A stretch of 64,000 nt of DNA. Origin: Paraburkholderia graminis C4D1M (lineage in GTDB: Bacteria > Pseudomonadota > Gammaproteobacteria > Burkholderiales > Burkholderiaceae). Location of the stretch: positions 124,001 to 188,000 of the forward strand of contig NZ_ABLD01000005.1 in assembly GCF_000172415.1 (NCBI RefSeq), written 5' to 3'. The position numbers and the translations under genes are program-made. Below are positions 43,188 to 52,714 of this stretch, one piece after another; positions within the stretch are counted from its first letter, which is position 1, and every line of letters starts with the position of its first letter. Under the pieces are notes generated by a model, which saw nothing but the letters and a program-made list of their open reading frames with translations, ran no database searches and had not been told where the DNA came from.

Positions 43188-44197
43188 TGCAATCGATACA
43201 ACTCGCTATCTGGGTGGTCGCCGCCCTGGTCGCCGTCGCGCTGATTTTCGACTTCATGAACGGCTTTCACGACGCGGCGAATTCGATCGCCACCGTCGTG
43301 TCGACCGGCGTGCTGAAGCCGCAGCAGGCGGTCGCGTTCGCCGCGGCGTTCAACGTCATCGCGTATTTCGTGTTCCATCTGAAAGTCGCCGCGACGGTCG
43401 GCAAGGGCACGATCGACCCGGCCATCGTCGATCACTACGTGATTTTCGGCGCGCTCGTCGGCGCGATCGGGTGGAACGTCATCACGTGGCACTACGGCAT
43501 TCCGTCGAGTTCGTCGCACGCGCTGATCGGCGGGCTCGTGGGCTCGGCGCTCGCCAAGTCCGGCTGGGGCTCGCTGAATTTCGACGGGCTCATGAAGACC
43601 GTGACGTTTATTCTGGTCTCGCCGCTGCTCGGCTTCGTGCTCGGCTCGTTCTTCATGCTGGCCGTGTCGTGGATCTATTTCCGCACGCCGCCCAGCAAGG
43701 TCGACCGGCGCTTCCGCCGCCTGCAACTGGTGTCCGCCGGTTTGTACAGTCTTGGGCACGGCGGCAATGACGCGCAAAAAACCATCGGCATTATCTGGAT
43801 GCTGCTGATCGCGACGGGCTATGCATCGTCGCTCGCCGATGCGCCGCCGTTGTGGGTGATCGGCGGCTGCTATCTGTCGATGGGCGTAGGAACGTTGTTC
43901 GGCGGCTGGCGAATCGTCCGCACCATGGGGCAGAAGATCACGAAGCTGAAGCCGGTTGGCGGTTTTTGCGCGGAATCGGGCGGGGCAATTACGCTGTTCA
44001 CCGCCTCGTGGCTCGGTATTCCGGTGTCCACCACGCATACGATCACCGGCGCGATCGTCGGCGTCGGCGCAACGCAGAAACTGAGCGCGGTGCGCTGGGG
44101 CGTGGCCGGCAACATCGTGTGGGCCTGGATTCTGACGATCCCGGCTTCGGCGGCGCTCGCCGCCGTCGCATGGTGGCTCGGCCACCATTTCCTGTAA
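43187..44197 (+). CDS. low-affinity inorganic phosphate transporter (PiT family)
   Basis: A 336-residue inner-membrane transporter with about ten helices. The duplicated PiT signature is present: DFMNGFHDAANSIATVVSTG near the N-terminus and GLYSLGHGGNDAQKTIGIIW in the middle. Further matches are HYGIPSSSSHALIGGLVGSAL and LGIPVSTTHTITGAIVGVGA. It carries metal-phosphate with protons. Its ATG overlaps the DUF47 stop. Confidence 0.95.
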   Translation: MQSIQLAIWVVAALVAVALIFDFMNGFHDAANSIATVVSTGVLKPQQAVAFAAAFNVIAYFVFHLKVAATVGKGTIDPAIVDHYVIFGALVGAIGWNVITWHYGIPSSSSHALIGGLVGSALAKSGWGSLNFDGLMKTVTFILVSPLLGFVLGSFFMLAVSWIYFRTPPSKVDRRFRRLQLVSAGLYSLGHGGNDAQKTIGIIWMLLIATGYASSLADAPPLWVIGGCYLSMGVGTLFGGWRIVRTMGQKITKLKPVGGFCAESGGAITLFTASWLGIPVSTTHTITGAIVGVGATQKLSAVRWGVAGNIVWAWILTIPASAALAAVAWWLGHHFL

Positions 44198-44238
44198 GTT
44201 TCATGGCCTGCCGGCGGGGGACGCTGTTGTCGTCCGCC

Positions 44239-44266
44239 CGGTAGGCGTAACACGGTAGGCGTAACA
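44239..44266. repeat. 14-base direct repeat
   Basis: CGGTAGGCGTAACA occurs twice head-to-tail after the PiT gene, in the short space between convergent genes. Confidence 0.9.
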
Positions 44267-44365
44267 CAGCGTGGCAGCGGTGCAGGTCAACGGCTCTACC
44301 GCCGCGGGCGGATGAACGGGCCAAGCCCAACGCCCAGGCTCAACGGCCAGGCTCGACGCCTCACC

Positions 44366-45172
44366 TCATATCAACGGCGCGCTCGCACCATCCATCGGCA
44401 CGATCGCGCCCGTCACATAACTCGCGCGGCGGCTCGCCAGAAATAGCGCGACGTCCGCGATTTCCTCCGGTTTTGCATAGCGCCCGAGCGGCACCTTCGC
44501 CTGTCCGCGCGCCAGCGCTTCCGCGCTCCCGATGCCTTGCTGCGTCGCCTCCAACTGCACCGCTTCCTCGACGCGCTCGGTCAGCGTCGCGCCCGGATTG
44601 ATCGCGTTGATCCGGATGCCGTAACGCGCGTAGTAGTGGGCGAGGCCGACCGTGGCGAGCATCAGCGCGGCATTTGCGGCGCCGCCGGCAATATGGATGT
44701 CGCTCGCGATCTTGCCGCCCATGCCGATGATATTCACGATCGTCCCCGGGTCGCCGCCATCGCCTCTTTTCGCGCGCTCCGCCATCCGGCGCAGCACTTC
44801 CTGTTGCGGGTAGATGTACGGGAAATACTTGGCTTCCATCGTGGCGCGAAACGCGTCGGCATCGAGCGTTTCGGGGTCGTAGCGGCGCGCCGCGCCGGCG
44901 CTGTTGACCAGCACATCGATCGGGCCGACGGCGGTAGTCACTTCCTCGACGATGTCCGCGGCGCTGTGCGGTTCGTGCAGATCGGCGCGCGTGCGATGCA
45001 CGTGCAAGCCTTCCTGTTTCAGCTGCTCGTAGGCGCGCGCCAGGTTGGCGGGATCGCGCGAAACGATCGCGACCTTCGCACCTTCGATCGCGAACGCGCG
45101 GGCACACGCAAAGCCAATGCCCTTGCTGCCACCCGTAATCAAGACCACTTTTTCTTTCAGCCCGAGATCCAT
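44366..45172 (-). CDS. atypical short-chain dehydrogenase/reductase family protein
   Basis: A 268-residue SDR-fold protein. The cofactor motif VLITGGSKGIGFACA (TGxxxGxG), the NSAG motif (DVLVNSAGAARRYD) and the end (IADVALFLASRRASYVTGAIVPMDGA) are normal. At the active site the usual Ser and Tyr-x3-Lys are missing: TIVNIIGMGGKIASDI is followed by HIAGGAANAALML, where YSASKAAL-type sequence is expected. It may bind NAD(P) without classical catalysis, or use other residues. The Met at 45172 starts the fold; 55 in-frame residues upstream look non-coding. Confidence 0.88.
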   Translation of the reverse strand: MDLGLKEKVVLITGGSKGIGFACARAFAIEGAKVAIVSRDPANLARAYEQLKQEGLHVHRTRADLHEPHSAADIVEEVTTAVGPIDVLVNSAGAARRYDPETLDADAFRATMEAKYFPYIYPQQEVLRRMAERAKRGDGGDPGTIVNIIGMGGKIASDIHIAGGAANAALMLATVGLAHYYARYGIRINAINPGATLTERVEEAVQLEATQQGIGSAEALARGQAKVPLGRYAKPEEIADVALFLASRRASYVTGAIVPMDGASAPLI

Positions 45173-45448
45173 TGTCGTCACCCGCTTCGGAAGAATACCG
45201 ATGACGATAGCAGATCGGCGGCGTCCGCGTGCTGACCGAGCCAGGCTGCGCGCGGTGTTTCTGGACGTGCCGATCGGACGAATCCGATTCATCGCTGGGA
45301 CAATGTGTGCGCGTTTAGTTCGCGTATTTATCAGCATTGCGAAGCAAATTGACGGTACTGCAGATGGCGGATGCTTTGTGCTCCAGGCAACTAACCAGCA
45401 TGTATAGGGGGGCGCGCGTTGGCGCGTGCTGGGTTCGCCGCTTTTGCG

Positions 45449-46720
45449 CTAGAACTTGCCGTTGGCGAAACGGGCGATCGGGTCGTCGTTGGTCTGCGAA
45501 GGAGCGGGTGTGGGTCGCGAGGCCGTCGAGGCGCGCATGATTTGCACGGCGCCGTCATCCGCCTGTGCTTCACCTGCGCGCTGGGCTTGCCCCGTCTGTT
45601 GAGTCTGCTGCGCAAGGCGCGCCTGGCGGGCGGCGATCGAAGCCGGTGGCGGCGGTTCGAAAGCGTCGGCGGCTGCATCGATGGCGTCCGGTGTAGCGGC
45701 GCTCGCCGTCTGCGGCATCGCGCGCGCTGTGGCTGTCGATTGCGCTTGAACGGGCGTTCCACTGCCGCCGCTGTCGTTGTTGCTGCCATAGGCGCTTGCC
45801 CGCGTCGACGCAACCGGCGTCGGCGAGACGGCGCCGGCCGCGCGGGCCTGCAATTGCGCTGCGGTCATCGCGGGCGGCGGCGGCTCGAACGGATCGGCTT
45901 GCGGCGCGCGGGTCGCTGCCGTTGAGACCGTCGAGAGCGCGGCCGAATCGCCAGTCGCGTTCGATGTCACTCGCGGTTGTCCGGCAACCCGAGCCGTGGT
46001 GGTTTGCGAAAGCCCAGCATCGGCGGCGTAGTCCGAACCCGTCTTCGCCGTCACAGACGGCGTATTCGCGGCGCTCGCGCGGGCACCGCCTTGATCGCTG
46101 CCGTAGCCAGTCGCAGCGGAGCGCTCAGGCTGCGGCGCCGCAGCCTGATAGCTCGGCGCGTCGAACGGCGCCGGCTTGGCGGCCGGGCCGGCCATACGGC
46201 GGATGCCGTCGAAGCGCTTTGCCCAGTACGGATTGGTCAGGTAGTCGAGCCGCACCGTGCCGCCCGTCGACGGCGCATTCACGAAGCGCAGCTTGCCCAC
46301 GTAGATGCCCACATGCGAGTGCGGGCGTCCAGTCGTGTTGAAGAAGATCAGATCGCCCGGCGCTATCTCGTCGGGTTCGACCGATTCGCCGCGTCCGCTC
46401 ATATCCGCGGTCGTGCGCGGCAAATTCACCGAAGCCGCGCGCGCGACCACGTAGCGAACCAGGCCGCTGCAATCGAAACCGCTATCGGGCGTGTTGCCGC
46501 CCCAGCGGTAGGGCACGCCGACGAGGCTCATCGCCTGAATGGAAATCTCCTCGCGGCCGATGCTGTGGTCCACGAAGTTCGGAAAGCCCGGCGGCGGCGG
46601 CCGATACGCCCCGTTTGCGACGACGACGGAGCTTCCCGCGCGCGACGACGTCTTCTGCGGCGCGCCGGCACACGCGGCGAGCAGCACGACGGTCAGTAGC
46701 GAGAGGGCGAGTCGGCGCAT
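45449..46720 (-). CDS. NlpC/P60 family lipoprotein, peptidoglycan endopeptidase
   Basis: A 423-residue exported protein with lipobox LLAAC (Cys17; signal MRRLALSLLTVVLLAAC). The NlpC/P60 domain spans roughly residues 60-180: VPYRWGGNTPDSGFDCSGLVRYV contains the catalytic Cys, GRPHSHVGIYVG the His, and the third polar residue follows in FVNAPSTGGTV. It would cleave peptide stems of peptidoglycan. The second half is a long Ala/Thr/Gln/Ser-rich low-complexity tail of unclear role, ending DDPIARFANGKF. The Met at 46720 begins the signal peptide. Confidence 0.92.
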   Translation of the reverse strand: MRRLALSLLTVVLLAACAGAPQKTSSRAGSSVVVANGAYRPPPPGFPNFVDHSIGREEISIQAMSLVGVPYRWGGNTPDSGFDCSGLVRYVVARAASVNLPRTTADMSGRGESVEPDEIAPGDLIFFNTTGRPHSHVGIYVGKLRFVNAPSTGGTVRLDYLTNPYWAKRFDGIRRMAGPAAKPAPFDAPSYQAAAPQPERSAATGYGSDQGGARASAANTPSVTAKTGSDYAADAGLSQTTTARVAGQPRVTSNATGDSAALSTVSTAATRAPQADPFEPPPPAMTAAQLQARAAGAVSPTPVASTRASAYGSNNDSGGSGTPVQAQSTATARAMPQTASAATPDAIDAAADAFEPPPPASIAARQARLAQQTQQTGQAQRAGEAQADDGAVQIMRASTASRPTPAPSQTNDDPIARFANGKF

Positions 46721-46861
46721 GAAAGGGAAGGCGGTAAACGCTCGTTTAAAGGCGGACGATGTCCGGATGGTAGCCGGTGAAACGCGCAACCGGCAAGAAT
46801 TCTTGACAAATTACTTGAAGTTCACACGCTAAGTGTTGCCTGCCAAAGACGCCGCAGCCAT

Positions 46862-46894
46862 AAAAAAACCGCGCCCCGGCAAAGCGGGGCGCGG
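46862..46894 (-). terminator. rho-independent terminator of the PIN-PhoH gene
   Basis: On the minus strand CCGCGCCCCG / CGGGGCGCGG with a 6-base loop is followed by seven T (46868-46862). Confidence 0.93.
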
Positions 46895-46933
46895 CTTGAG
46901 CGGTAACCGGCCTGACGGCCAGCCGGTTGATCT

Positions 46934-48808
46934 TTAAAGGATTTCCGATGCGTAGTCGGCGAGGCGCGAACGCTCGCCGCGCGCCAGCGTCACGTGCCCG
47001 CTGTGCGCCCAACCCTTGAAACGGTCGACCACGTACGTCAGACCCGAACTGCCTTCCGTCAGATAAGGCGTGTCGATCTGCGCGATATTGCCGAGGCAAA
47101 TGATCTTCGTGCCCGGCCCGGCGCGCGTGACCAGCGTCTTCATCTGCTTGGGTGTCAGGTTTTGCGCCTCGTCGATGATCAGATACTTGTCCACGAACGT
47201 CCGGCCGCGCATGAAGTTCATGCTCTTGATCTTCAGGCGCGAACGGATCAGTTCCTGGGTCGCGGCGCGGCCCCATTCGCCCGCGGCGTCGTCGGTTTTC
47301 TGCAGCACTTCGAGGTTGTCGTCGAATGCACCCATCCACGGCTGCATCTTTTCCTCTTCAGTGCCGGGCAGGAAGCCGATGTCCTCGCCGACGGGTACGG
47401 TCGCGCGCGTCACGATGATCTCGTTGTAGCGCTTGTCGTCAAGCACCTGCGCGAGCCCCGCCGCGAGCGCCACCAGCGTCTTACCGGTGCCGGCCTGGCC
47501 GAGCAGCGTGACGAAGTCGATCTCCGGATTCATCAACAGGTTCAGCGCGAAATTCTGCTCGCGGTTGCGCGCGGTGATGCCCCACACGTTGTTCTTGTGA
47601 TGGCCGTAATCGCGCAGCGTTTGCAGCAACGCCGTCTTGCCGTTGAGTTCGCGCACGAGCGCATGAAACGCCGGCTCGCCGTTCTGCGGCTCGAGATACA
47701 CGAACTCGTTGACGAGCATCGACGGACACAGCGGCCCGGTCACGCGGTAATACGTGGTGCCGGTCTTGGTGTCCTGCCAGCTCTCCATGCCCTTCGCATG
47801 GCGGGTCCAGAAGTCCTGCGGCAGCGCGCGGATGCCCGAATACAGCAGATCGCTGTCCTCGAGCACCTGGTCGTTGAAGTAGTCTTCAGCGGGCAAGCCG
47901 AGCGCATGCGCCTTGATGCGCATGTTGATGTCTTTCGACACCAGCACGACCTGGCGATCCGACCGGTCGCGCTGCAACGCGCGCACCACGCCGAGAATCT
48001 GATTGTCGGCCTTGCCTTCCGGCAAGCCCTCGACCGGTTCGATCGCCGTCAGCTTCGTCTGGAAGTAGAGGCGCCCGGAAGCCTCGCGGCTGCCGAGCCG
48101 CGCGAGCGAAATGCCGTCGGACATGTTGCCCGCGTTCGCCACCAGCGCGTCGAGCGTGCGGCTCACCTGACGGGCGTTACGCGCGACTTCCGACATGCCT
48201 TTCTTGTGGTTGTCGAGTTCCTCCAACGTCATCATCGGCAGATAGACGTCGTGCTCCTCGAAACGGAACAGGCAGCTTGGATCGTGCATCAGCACGTTGG
48301 TGTCGAGCACGAAGAGCTTTTGCATCTCGACCAACTGGGCGTCCGTGCCGCGTTTTTTGCTCGTGCCGCGCGCGGTTGGCGCGACAGCGGGCGCGCTGGC
48401 GGCGGGTTGCTTCGCGCCTGGCTTGCGCGCGATGGCCGGCTGCGGTTCGGCGGACGGCTCGACAGCGGGCTCGGCCTGCGGACGCGCTGCGGGAACCGGC
48501 TGCAGCAGCGCGGCGGTTTGCCGGGTCTTGCGCCCGGAGCCCGACGCGCCGCGTGACTGCGCGGCCTCGCCTGCGGCGGACGCGGTGGCGGCAGCCGACG
48601 ATGCCGGCACCGGCCGCAAGGTGGTCGCGGCATTGGCGGCGTGCGCCATGGGCGTGGCGACATTCGCGCGGCCGTAGTCGGCCGGCTCCGCGGATTCTCC
48701 CTCGGCCTGTTTCTTCGCGGCGGAGCGCGCCGGCGTGGCGGCCTTGGCCTTGTATTCGTCAGGGGGCAGGAGATTGCCGAGCTTGCTCGGGGGGGTAGGC
48801 AAAGGCAT
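46934..48808 (-). CDS. PhoH family ATPase with N-terminal PIN domain (PhoH2/YlaK type)
   Basis: A 624-residue protein in three parts: a 165-residue low-complexity Ala/Pro/Arg start; a PIN endoribonuclease domain (KLFVLDTNVLMHDPSCLFRFEEHDVYLPMMTLEELDNHKKG, acidic residues Asp, Glu, Asp as in active nucleases; VVLVSKDINMRIKAHALGLPAEDYF); and a PhoH ATPase domain with Walker A GQAGTGKTLVALAAG and Walker B KYLIIDEAQNLTPKQMKTLVTRAG. PhoH2 proteins act as RNA helicase-nucleases. The Met at 48808 has a GAGGGAAACC ribosome site. The gene has its own terminator. Confidence 0.94.
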   Translation of the reverse strand: MPLPTPPSKLGNLLPPDEYKAKAATPARSAAKKQAEGESAEPADYGRANVATPMAHAANAATTLRPVPASSAAATASAAGEAAQSRGASGSGRKTRQTAALLQPVPAARPQAEPAVEPSAEPQPAIARKPGAKQPAASAPAVAPTARGTSKKRGTDAQLVEMQKLFVLDTNVLMHDPSCLFRFEEHDVYLPMMTLEELDNHKKGMSEVARNARQVSRTLDALVANAGNMSDGISLARLGSREASGRLYFQTKLTAIEPVEGLPEGKADNQILGVVRALQRDRSDRQVVLVSKDINMRIKAHALGLPAEDYFNDQVLEDSDLLYSGIRALPQDFWTRHAKGMESWQDTKTGTTYYRVTGPLCPSMLVNEFVYLEPQNGEPAFHALVRELNGKTALLQTLRDYGHHKNNVWGITARNREQNFALNLLMNPEIDFVTLLGQAGTGKTLVALAAGLAQVLDDKRYNEIIVTRATVPVGEDIGFLPGTEEEKMQPWMGAFDDNLEVLQKTDDAAGEWGRAATQELIRSRLKIKSMNFMRGRTFVDKYLIIDEAQNLTPKQMKTLVTRAGPGTKIICLGNIAQIDTPYLTEGSSGLTYVVDRFKGWAHSGHVTLARGERSRLADYASEIL

Positions 48809-49169
48809 GGTTTCCCTCGAAATTATCGGGTCGCATATCGTGCGCCGCCTGTCGCATTCTGCCGGTGCCGATGTTGCGCACGCAGTTTGCGCCCGGAGGC
48901 GCGCATTCGGTCTAGAGATGCCGGTTCGCCTGGTCTTCGATCGGCTCCTTAACGGAAACGCGTGGCCGAATGAACGAACGGCTGCGCGCAATTAAAAAAG
49001 CCGCCGCCCCGTCGTACGGGGCAAGCGGCTCGCCTACGGTGTTCGCGTTGCGCCTGACGACTCCGCCAGTCCCGATGAGGGCGACGACGGCGATATGACC
49101 GTCAAGTCTTGCGCAGCGACGAAATATTTGGGGTGGACAGGCACTCATTGCAACCCAATATAACGCGCC
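48809..49169. other. intergenic region between bcp and the PIN-PhoH gene
   Basis: About 360 bases between two leftward genes. It contains the bcp terminator (48994-49029) and presumably the PhoH promoter. The open frame 48809-48991 is Arg-rich and unlikely to be translated. Confidence 0.45.
48994..49029 (-). terminator. terminator downstream of bcp
   Basis: On the minus strand GCCGC-TT-GCCCC pairs with GGGGC-GGCGGC around a short loop, followed by six T (48999-48994). Confidence 0.8.
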
Positions 49170-49631
49170 TCAAAGCGCTTGTACAGCCTCCAGAATTTCG
49201 TCGACATGGCCCGGCACTTTCACGCCGCGCCACTCCTGCCGCAGCACGCCGTCAGCGTCGATGAGGAACGTGGAGCGCTCGATTCCCCGCACTTCTTTGC
49301 CATACATTTTCTTCATTTTGATGACGCCGAAGAGCGCGCACAGTTTTTCTTCCGGGTCCGAGATCAAGGGGAAGGGCAATTCGAGCTTCGCCTTGAAATT
49401 GTCATGCGAGCGCAGGCTGTCGCGCGAGACGCCCAGAATTTCGGCGCCGGCCTTCTTGAACTTCGGATACAGATCGCGAAACTGCAGACCTTCGGTCGTG
49501 CAGCCCGGCGTGTTGTCCTTCGGATAAAAGTACAGCACCACCTTCTTACCCCGCAGGCCGGACAGCGTGATCTCGCCTCCGGTAGCGGCAGCGGTGAAGT
49601 CGGGGATGGGTTTATCGACTGCGATGGGCAC
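49170..49631 (-). CDS. bcp: thioredoxin-dependent peroxiredoxin (BCP/PrxQ)
   Basis: A 153-residue peroxiredoxin reducing hydroperoxides. Motifs: KPIPDFTAAATGGEITLSGLRGKKVVLYFYPKDNTPGCTTEGLQFRDLYPKF, with the peroxidatic Cys in PGCTTE. The resolving Cys five residues later, found in E. coli Bcp, is absent, so the enzyme likely uses an intermolecular or external thiol. The GTG start at 49631 (GGAGAACCTC before it) matches the family length; the frame is open to 49688 but that part is non-conserved. Confidence 0.94.
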   Translation of the reverse strand: MPIAVDKPIPDFTAAATGGEITLSGLRGKKVVLYFYPKDNTPGCTTEGLQFRDLYPKFKKAGAEILGVSRDSLRSHDNFKAKLELPFPLISDPEEKLCALFGVIKMKKMYGKEVRGIERSTFLIDADGVLRQEWRGVKVPGHVDEILEAVQAL

Positions 49632-49831
49632 GAGGTTCTCCGGGTTGTTATGGTCGGCGTGCGCGTTAGGGCGGCGCGGGCCTGGCATCGAAACTTTTTG
49701 GGGGAGGGGCTACCGGTGCGCGCATAGTCTCGCGTGGCGGCTGGGCATCAGGGCAGTCTGCCGGTCTGTAATCGAATACCAACCGGATGGCAACGAAGGC
49801 TGCGTCGACTGGAAGTGTGCCGACCGACCCG

Positions 49832-50725
49832 TCACGGCTGGACGATCAACTCGCCGGAGCGCCCTGGAATTTCGCCCCACGTAACAGGGTACGATGGCAG
49901 CGCGCCGCGGTCCAGCGCCGCGTAATAGTCGCCCATGGTCGCAAACGTATGGCCTTGCGCGCGCCAGCCGTTCAGCAACTGTTCGAAGATCGGCGCGAGC
50001 TTTTGCCCTTCGAGTTCCGCGTGCAGCGTGAAGACCTGATCGTGCGGATTGTTTTCCGTGTGCTTCAGCATGAACGCGGCCACGTTGTGTTCGTCCACGC
50101 CGTTCACGCCGAGCACTTCGTCGAGCGTGGGCAGCGTGGTCGGCATCTGCACATGCGCAAGCGTCTTGCCGTCGACGACCGGCAGATACGGCGAATGCCC
50201 GCGGCCGTCGGACGCGTAGTGCATGCCCCACGCGTCGATCTGCTCGAACGCGTGGCCGTTCATCTGCCAGCCGGCCGCGCCATGCGTGAGCGGCGGCGCG
50301 CCGAAAATATCGACGAAACGATCATGGCTTTGCTGCATTTGCGCCGCGGTCCATCCGCGATCTTTCGAGCGCACGTTGTCCTGCCAATAGACGTGGTCCC
50401 ACGTGTGAATGCCGCATTCGAAACCGGCTTCGTGAATCGCGCGCATGTCCGCCGACGCCTTCACGCCGATATCCGGCCCCGGCAGCAGCACGCCGTACAT
50501 CAGTTGCCTGATGCCGTAGTGCTCGACCACCGACGTACGCGACACCTTCTTCAGAAAGCCCGGCCGCAGCACGCGGCGCATCGCCCAACCGGTGTGGTCG
50601 GGCCCGAGGCTAAAGAGGAAAGTGGCGCGCGCCTTGAAGCGATCGAAAATACGCGCGAGGTTCGGCACGCCTTCGCGTGTGCCGCGCAGCGTGTCGACGT
50701 CGATCTTCAGGACGATACGGGCCAA
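49832..50725 (-). CDS. arnD: 4-deoxy-4-formamido-L-arabinose-phosphoundecaprenol deformylase
   Basis: A 297-residue polysaccharide-deacetylase-fold enzyme that removes the formyl group from undecaprenyl-phosphate-Ara4FN on the way to Ara4N-modified lipid A. It starts ARIVLKIDVDTLRGTREGVPNL (catalytic Asp), then ATFLFSLGPDHTGWA, HTWDHVYWQD (metal His), THGAAGWQMN and FTLHAELEG. Last gene of the arn operon, 10 bases after the decarboxylase. Confidence 0.96.
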   Translation of the reverse strand: MARIVLKIDVDTLRGTREGVPNLARIFDRFKARATFLFSLGPDHTGWAMRRVLRPGFLKKVSRTSVVEHYGIRQLMYGVLLPGPDIGVKASADMRAIHEAGFECGIHTWDHVYWQDNVRSKDRGWTAAQMQQSHDRFVDIFGAPPLTHGAAGWQMNGHAFEQIDAWGMHYASDGRGHSPYLPVVDGKTLAHVQMPTTLPTLDEVLGVNGVDEHNVAAFMLKHTENNPHDQVFTLHAELEGQKLAPIFEQLLNGWRAQGHTFATMGDYYAALDRGALPSYPVTWGEIPGRSGELIVQP

Positions 50726-50735
50726 GGATCAGCCC

Positions 50736-51782
50736 TTATTGCTGCTCGACGAGCGCGCGCGCTTCGGCGACGTGGCCGCGATACGCTTCGAAAATCTTGC
50801 GCAGCGCTTCGTCGAAGGTCGACTTCGGCGCCCAGCCGAGTTCCTGCATCGTGTTGTCGATCTTCGGCACGCGGTTTTGCACGTCCTGATAGCCCGCGCC
50901 GTAGTACGCGCCCGACGACGTCTCGACCAGTTGCACTTTTTTCGCGGTCTCGGCGTATTCCGGGAATTCCGCGGCCAACGTCAGCATCTTGTGCGCGAGT
51001 TCGCGCACCGAGAAGTTGTTGGTCGGATTGCCGATGTTGTAGATCTTGCCCGTCGCGACGCCGTTCTTGTTGTCGATGATCTTCATCAGCGCGCCGATGC
51101 CGTCGTCGATATCCGTGAACGCGCGTTTTTGCGCGCCGCCGTCGACGAGGCTGATGTTCTCGCCGCGCACGATGTGGCCGAGGAACTGCGTGACCACGCG
51201 CGAGCTGCCTTCCTTCGGCGTGTAGATCGAGTCGAGGCCCGGGCCGATCCAGTTGAACGGACGGAACAGCGTGAAGTTCAGGCCCTCCATGCCGTAGCCC
51301 CAGATCACGCGGTCCATCAACTGCTTCGAGCACGCGTAGATCCAGCGCGGCTTGTTGATCGGGCCGTACGACAACTGCGATTCTTCCGGATCGAACTGCT
51401 CGTCCGTGCACATGCCGTAGACCTCGGACGTCGACGGAAACACCAGGTGCTTGCCGTACTTGACCGCCGAACGCACGATGGGCAGGTTCGCCTCGAAGTC
51501 GAGTTCGAACACGCGCAGCGGCTGCTTCACGTAAGTGGCGGGCGTCGCGATCGCGACCAGCGGCAGAATCACATCGCACTTCTTGACGTGATATTCGACC
51601 CACTCCTTGTTGATCGTGATGTCGCCTTCGAAGAAGTGCATCCGCTCATGATTGATGAGATCGCCCAGACGTTCGGTCTGCATGTCCATCCCGAAGACTT
51701 CCCAATCGGTCGTTTCGAGAATGCGTTTGGACAGGTGATGGCCGATAAAGCCGTTCACACCCAGGATCAGGACTTTCTTCAT
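50736..51782 (-). CDS. arnA: UDP-glucuronate decarboxylase (ArnA dehydrogenase domain as separate protein)
   Basis: A 348-residue SDR-extended enzyme that oxidises and decarboxylates UDP-glucuronate to UDP-4-keto-pentose. [21 protein letters not shown] is the NAD motif; [11 protein letters not shown] and the YACSKQL tyrosine-lysine pair form the active site, with [15 protein letters not shown] and [15 protein letters not shown] as in ArnA C-domain. In enterobacteria this is fused to the formyltransferase; here it is a separate gene overlapping it by four bases (ATGA). The Met at 51782 is right by family. Confidence 0.95.
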   Translation of the reverse strand: MKKVLILGVNGFIGHHLSKRILETTDWEVFGMDMQTERLGDLINHERMHFFEGDITINKEWVEYHVKKCDVILPLVAIATPATYVKQPLRVFELDFEANLPIVRSAVKYGKHLVFPSTSEVYGMCTDEQFDPEESQLSYGPINKPRWIYACSKQLMDRVIWGYGMEGLNFTLFRPFNWIGPGLDSIYTPKEGSSRVVTQFLGHIVRGENISLVDGGAQKRAFTDIDDGIGALMKIIDNKNGVATGKIYNIGNPTNNFSVRELAHKMLTLAAEFPEYAETAKKVQLVETSSGAYYGAGYQDVQNRVPKIDNTMQELGWAPKSTFDEALRKIFEAYRGHVAEARALVEQQ

Positions 51783-52714
51783 AAAGGTCGGGGAGTTTGA
51801 ATGAGCTGGGCGAATTCGGCCGGAGTGACGACAGTTTCGGTGCCGTCGTGCTGGTGCCGCAATTCGTGGATGGCGATCGCGCGACCGTCGCCGCATATCG
51901 CGAAAACGGCATTATCGCTTACGTGCAGGCCCGGCGGCAAATCCGGGCGAAGCGCGCCGGGTGTCGCGAGGCGTGCGCGCGCAACAACAAAACGCCGGCC
52001 GCCGACGTCGGTAAACGCGCCGGGATAGGGCGGCGCGACCGCGCGAATCAGGTTGTAGACCTGCTGCGCCGGCTGGCTCCAGTCGATGCGGCCGTCTTCC
52101 GGCTTGCGCCCGCCGTAGTAGCTGCCGTGCGACAGATCGTTCGGCAGATGCGGCGCCTCGCCCGCCAGCAGCGCGGGCAGCACGCGCCACAGCGTCTGCT
52201 CGGCGGCCACGGTGACCTTGTCGAACACTTGCGCGGCGGTGTCGTCGGGCAGGATCGGCACCGGCGTTTGCGCGACGATCGCGCCCGCGTCCGGCTTGGC
52301 GGCCATTTCGTGCAGCGTCGCGCCGGTTTCGGTTTCGCCGTGCAGCACCGCCCAGTTGGTCGGCACGCGGCCGCGGTACTTCGGCAGCAGCGAGCCGTGC
52401 ATGTTGTAGGCGCCGCGCGCGGCGAGCGCGAGCACGTCGACCGGCAACATATGGCGGTAGTAGAACGAGAAGATGAAGTCCGGCCGCGCCGCGCTCACCG
52501 CCGCGCGCAGTTCCGGGCTTTTCGGATCGGCGGGCGTCACGACGGGAATGCCGTGCTCGGCCGCCACGCTCGCGACGCTGCCAAACCAGATGTTCTCGGT
52601 CGGACTGTCTTCGTGAGTGACGACGAGCGCCACGTCCACGCCGCGCGCGAGCAGCACCTGCAGGCAGCGCACGCCGACGTTGTGATACGCGAATACGACG
52701 GCGCGCGGTTTCAT
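51779..52714 (-). CDS. arnA: UDP-4-amino-4-deoxy-L-arabinose formyltransferase (ArnA N-domain as separate protein)
   Basis: A 311-residue methionyl-tRNA-formyltransferase-fold enzyme using N10-formyl-THF to formylate UDP-Ara4N. Visible: [66 protein letters not shown] (catalytic Asn-His and substrate loop), [10 protein letters not shown] with Asp, and [16 protein letters not shown]. It corresponds to residues 1-300 of E. coli ArnA. It overlaps arnC and the decarboxylase by four bases on each side. Confidence 0.95.
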   Translation of the reverse strand: MKPRAVVFAYHNVGVRCLQVLLARGVDVALVVTHEDSPTENIWFGSVASVAAEHGIPVVTPADPKSPELRAAVSAARPDFIFSFYYRHMLPVDVLALAARGAYNMHGSLLPKYRGRVPTNWAVLHGETETGATLHEMAAKPDAGAIVAQTPVPILPDDTAAQVFDKVTVAAEQTLWRVLPALLAGEAPHLPNDLSHGSYYGGRKPEDGRIDWSQPAQQVYNLIRAVAPPYPGAFTDVGGRRFVVARARLATPGALRPDLPPGLHVSDNAVFAICGDGRAIAIHELRHQHDGTETVVTPAEFAQLIQTPRPL

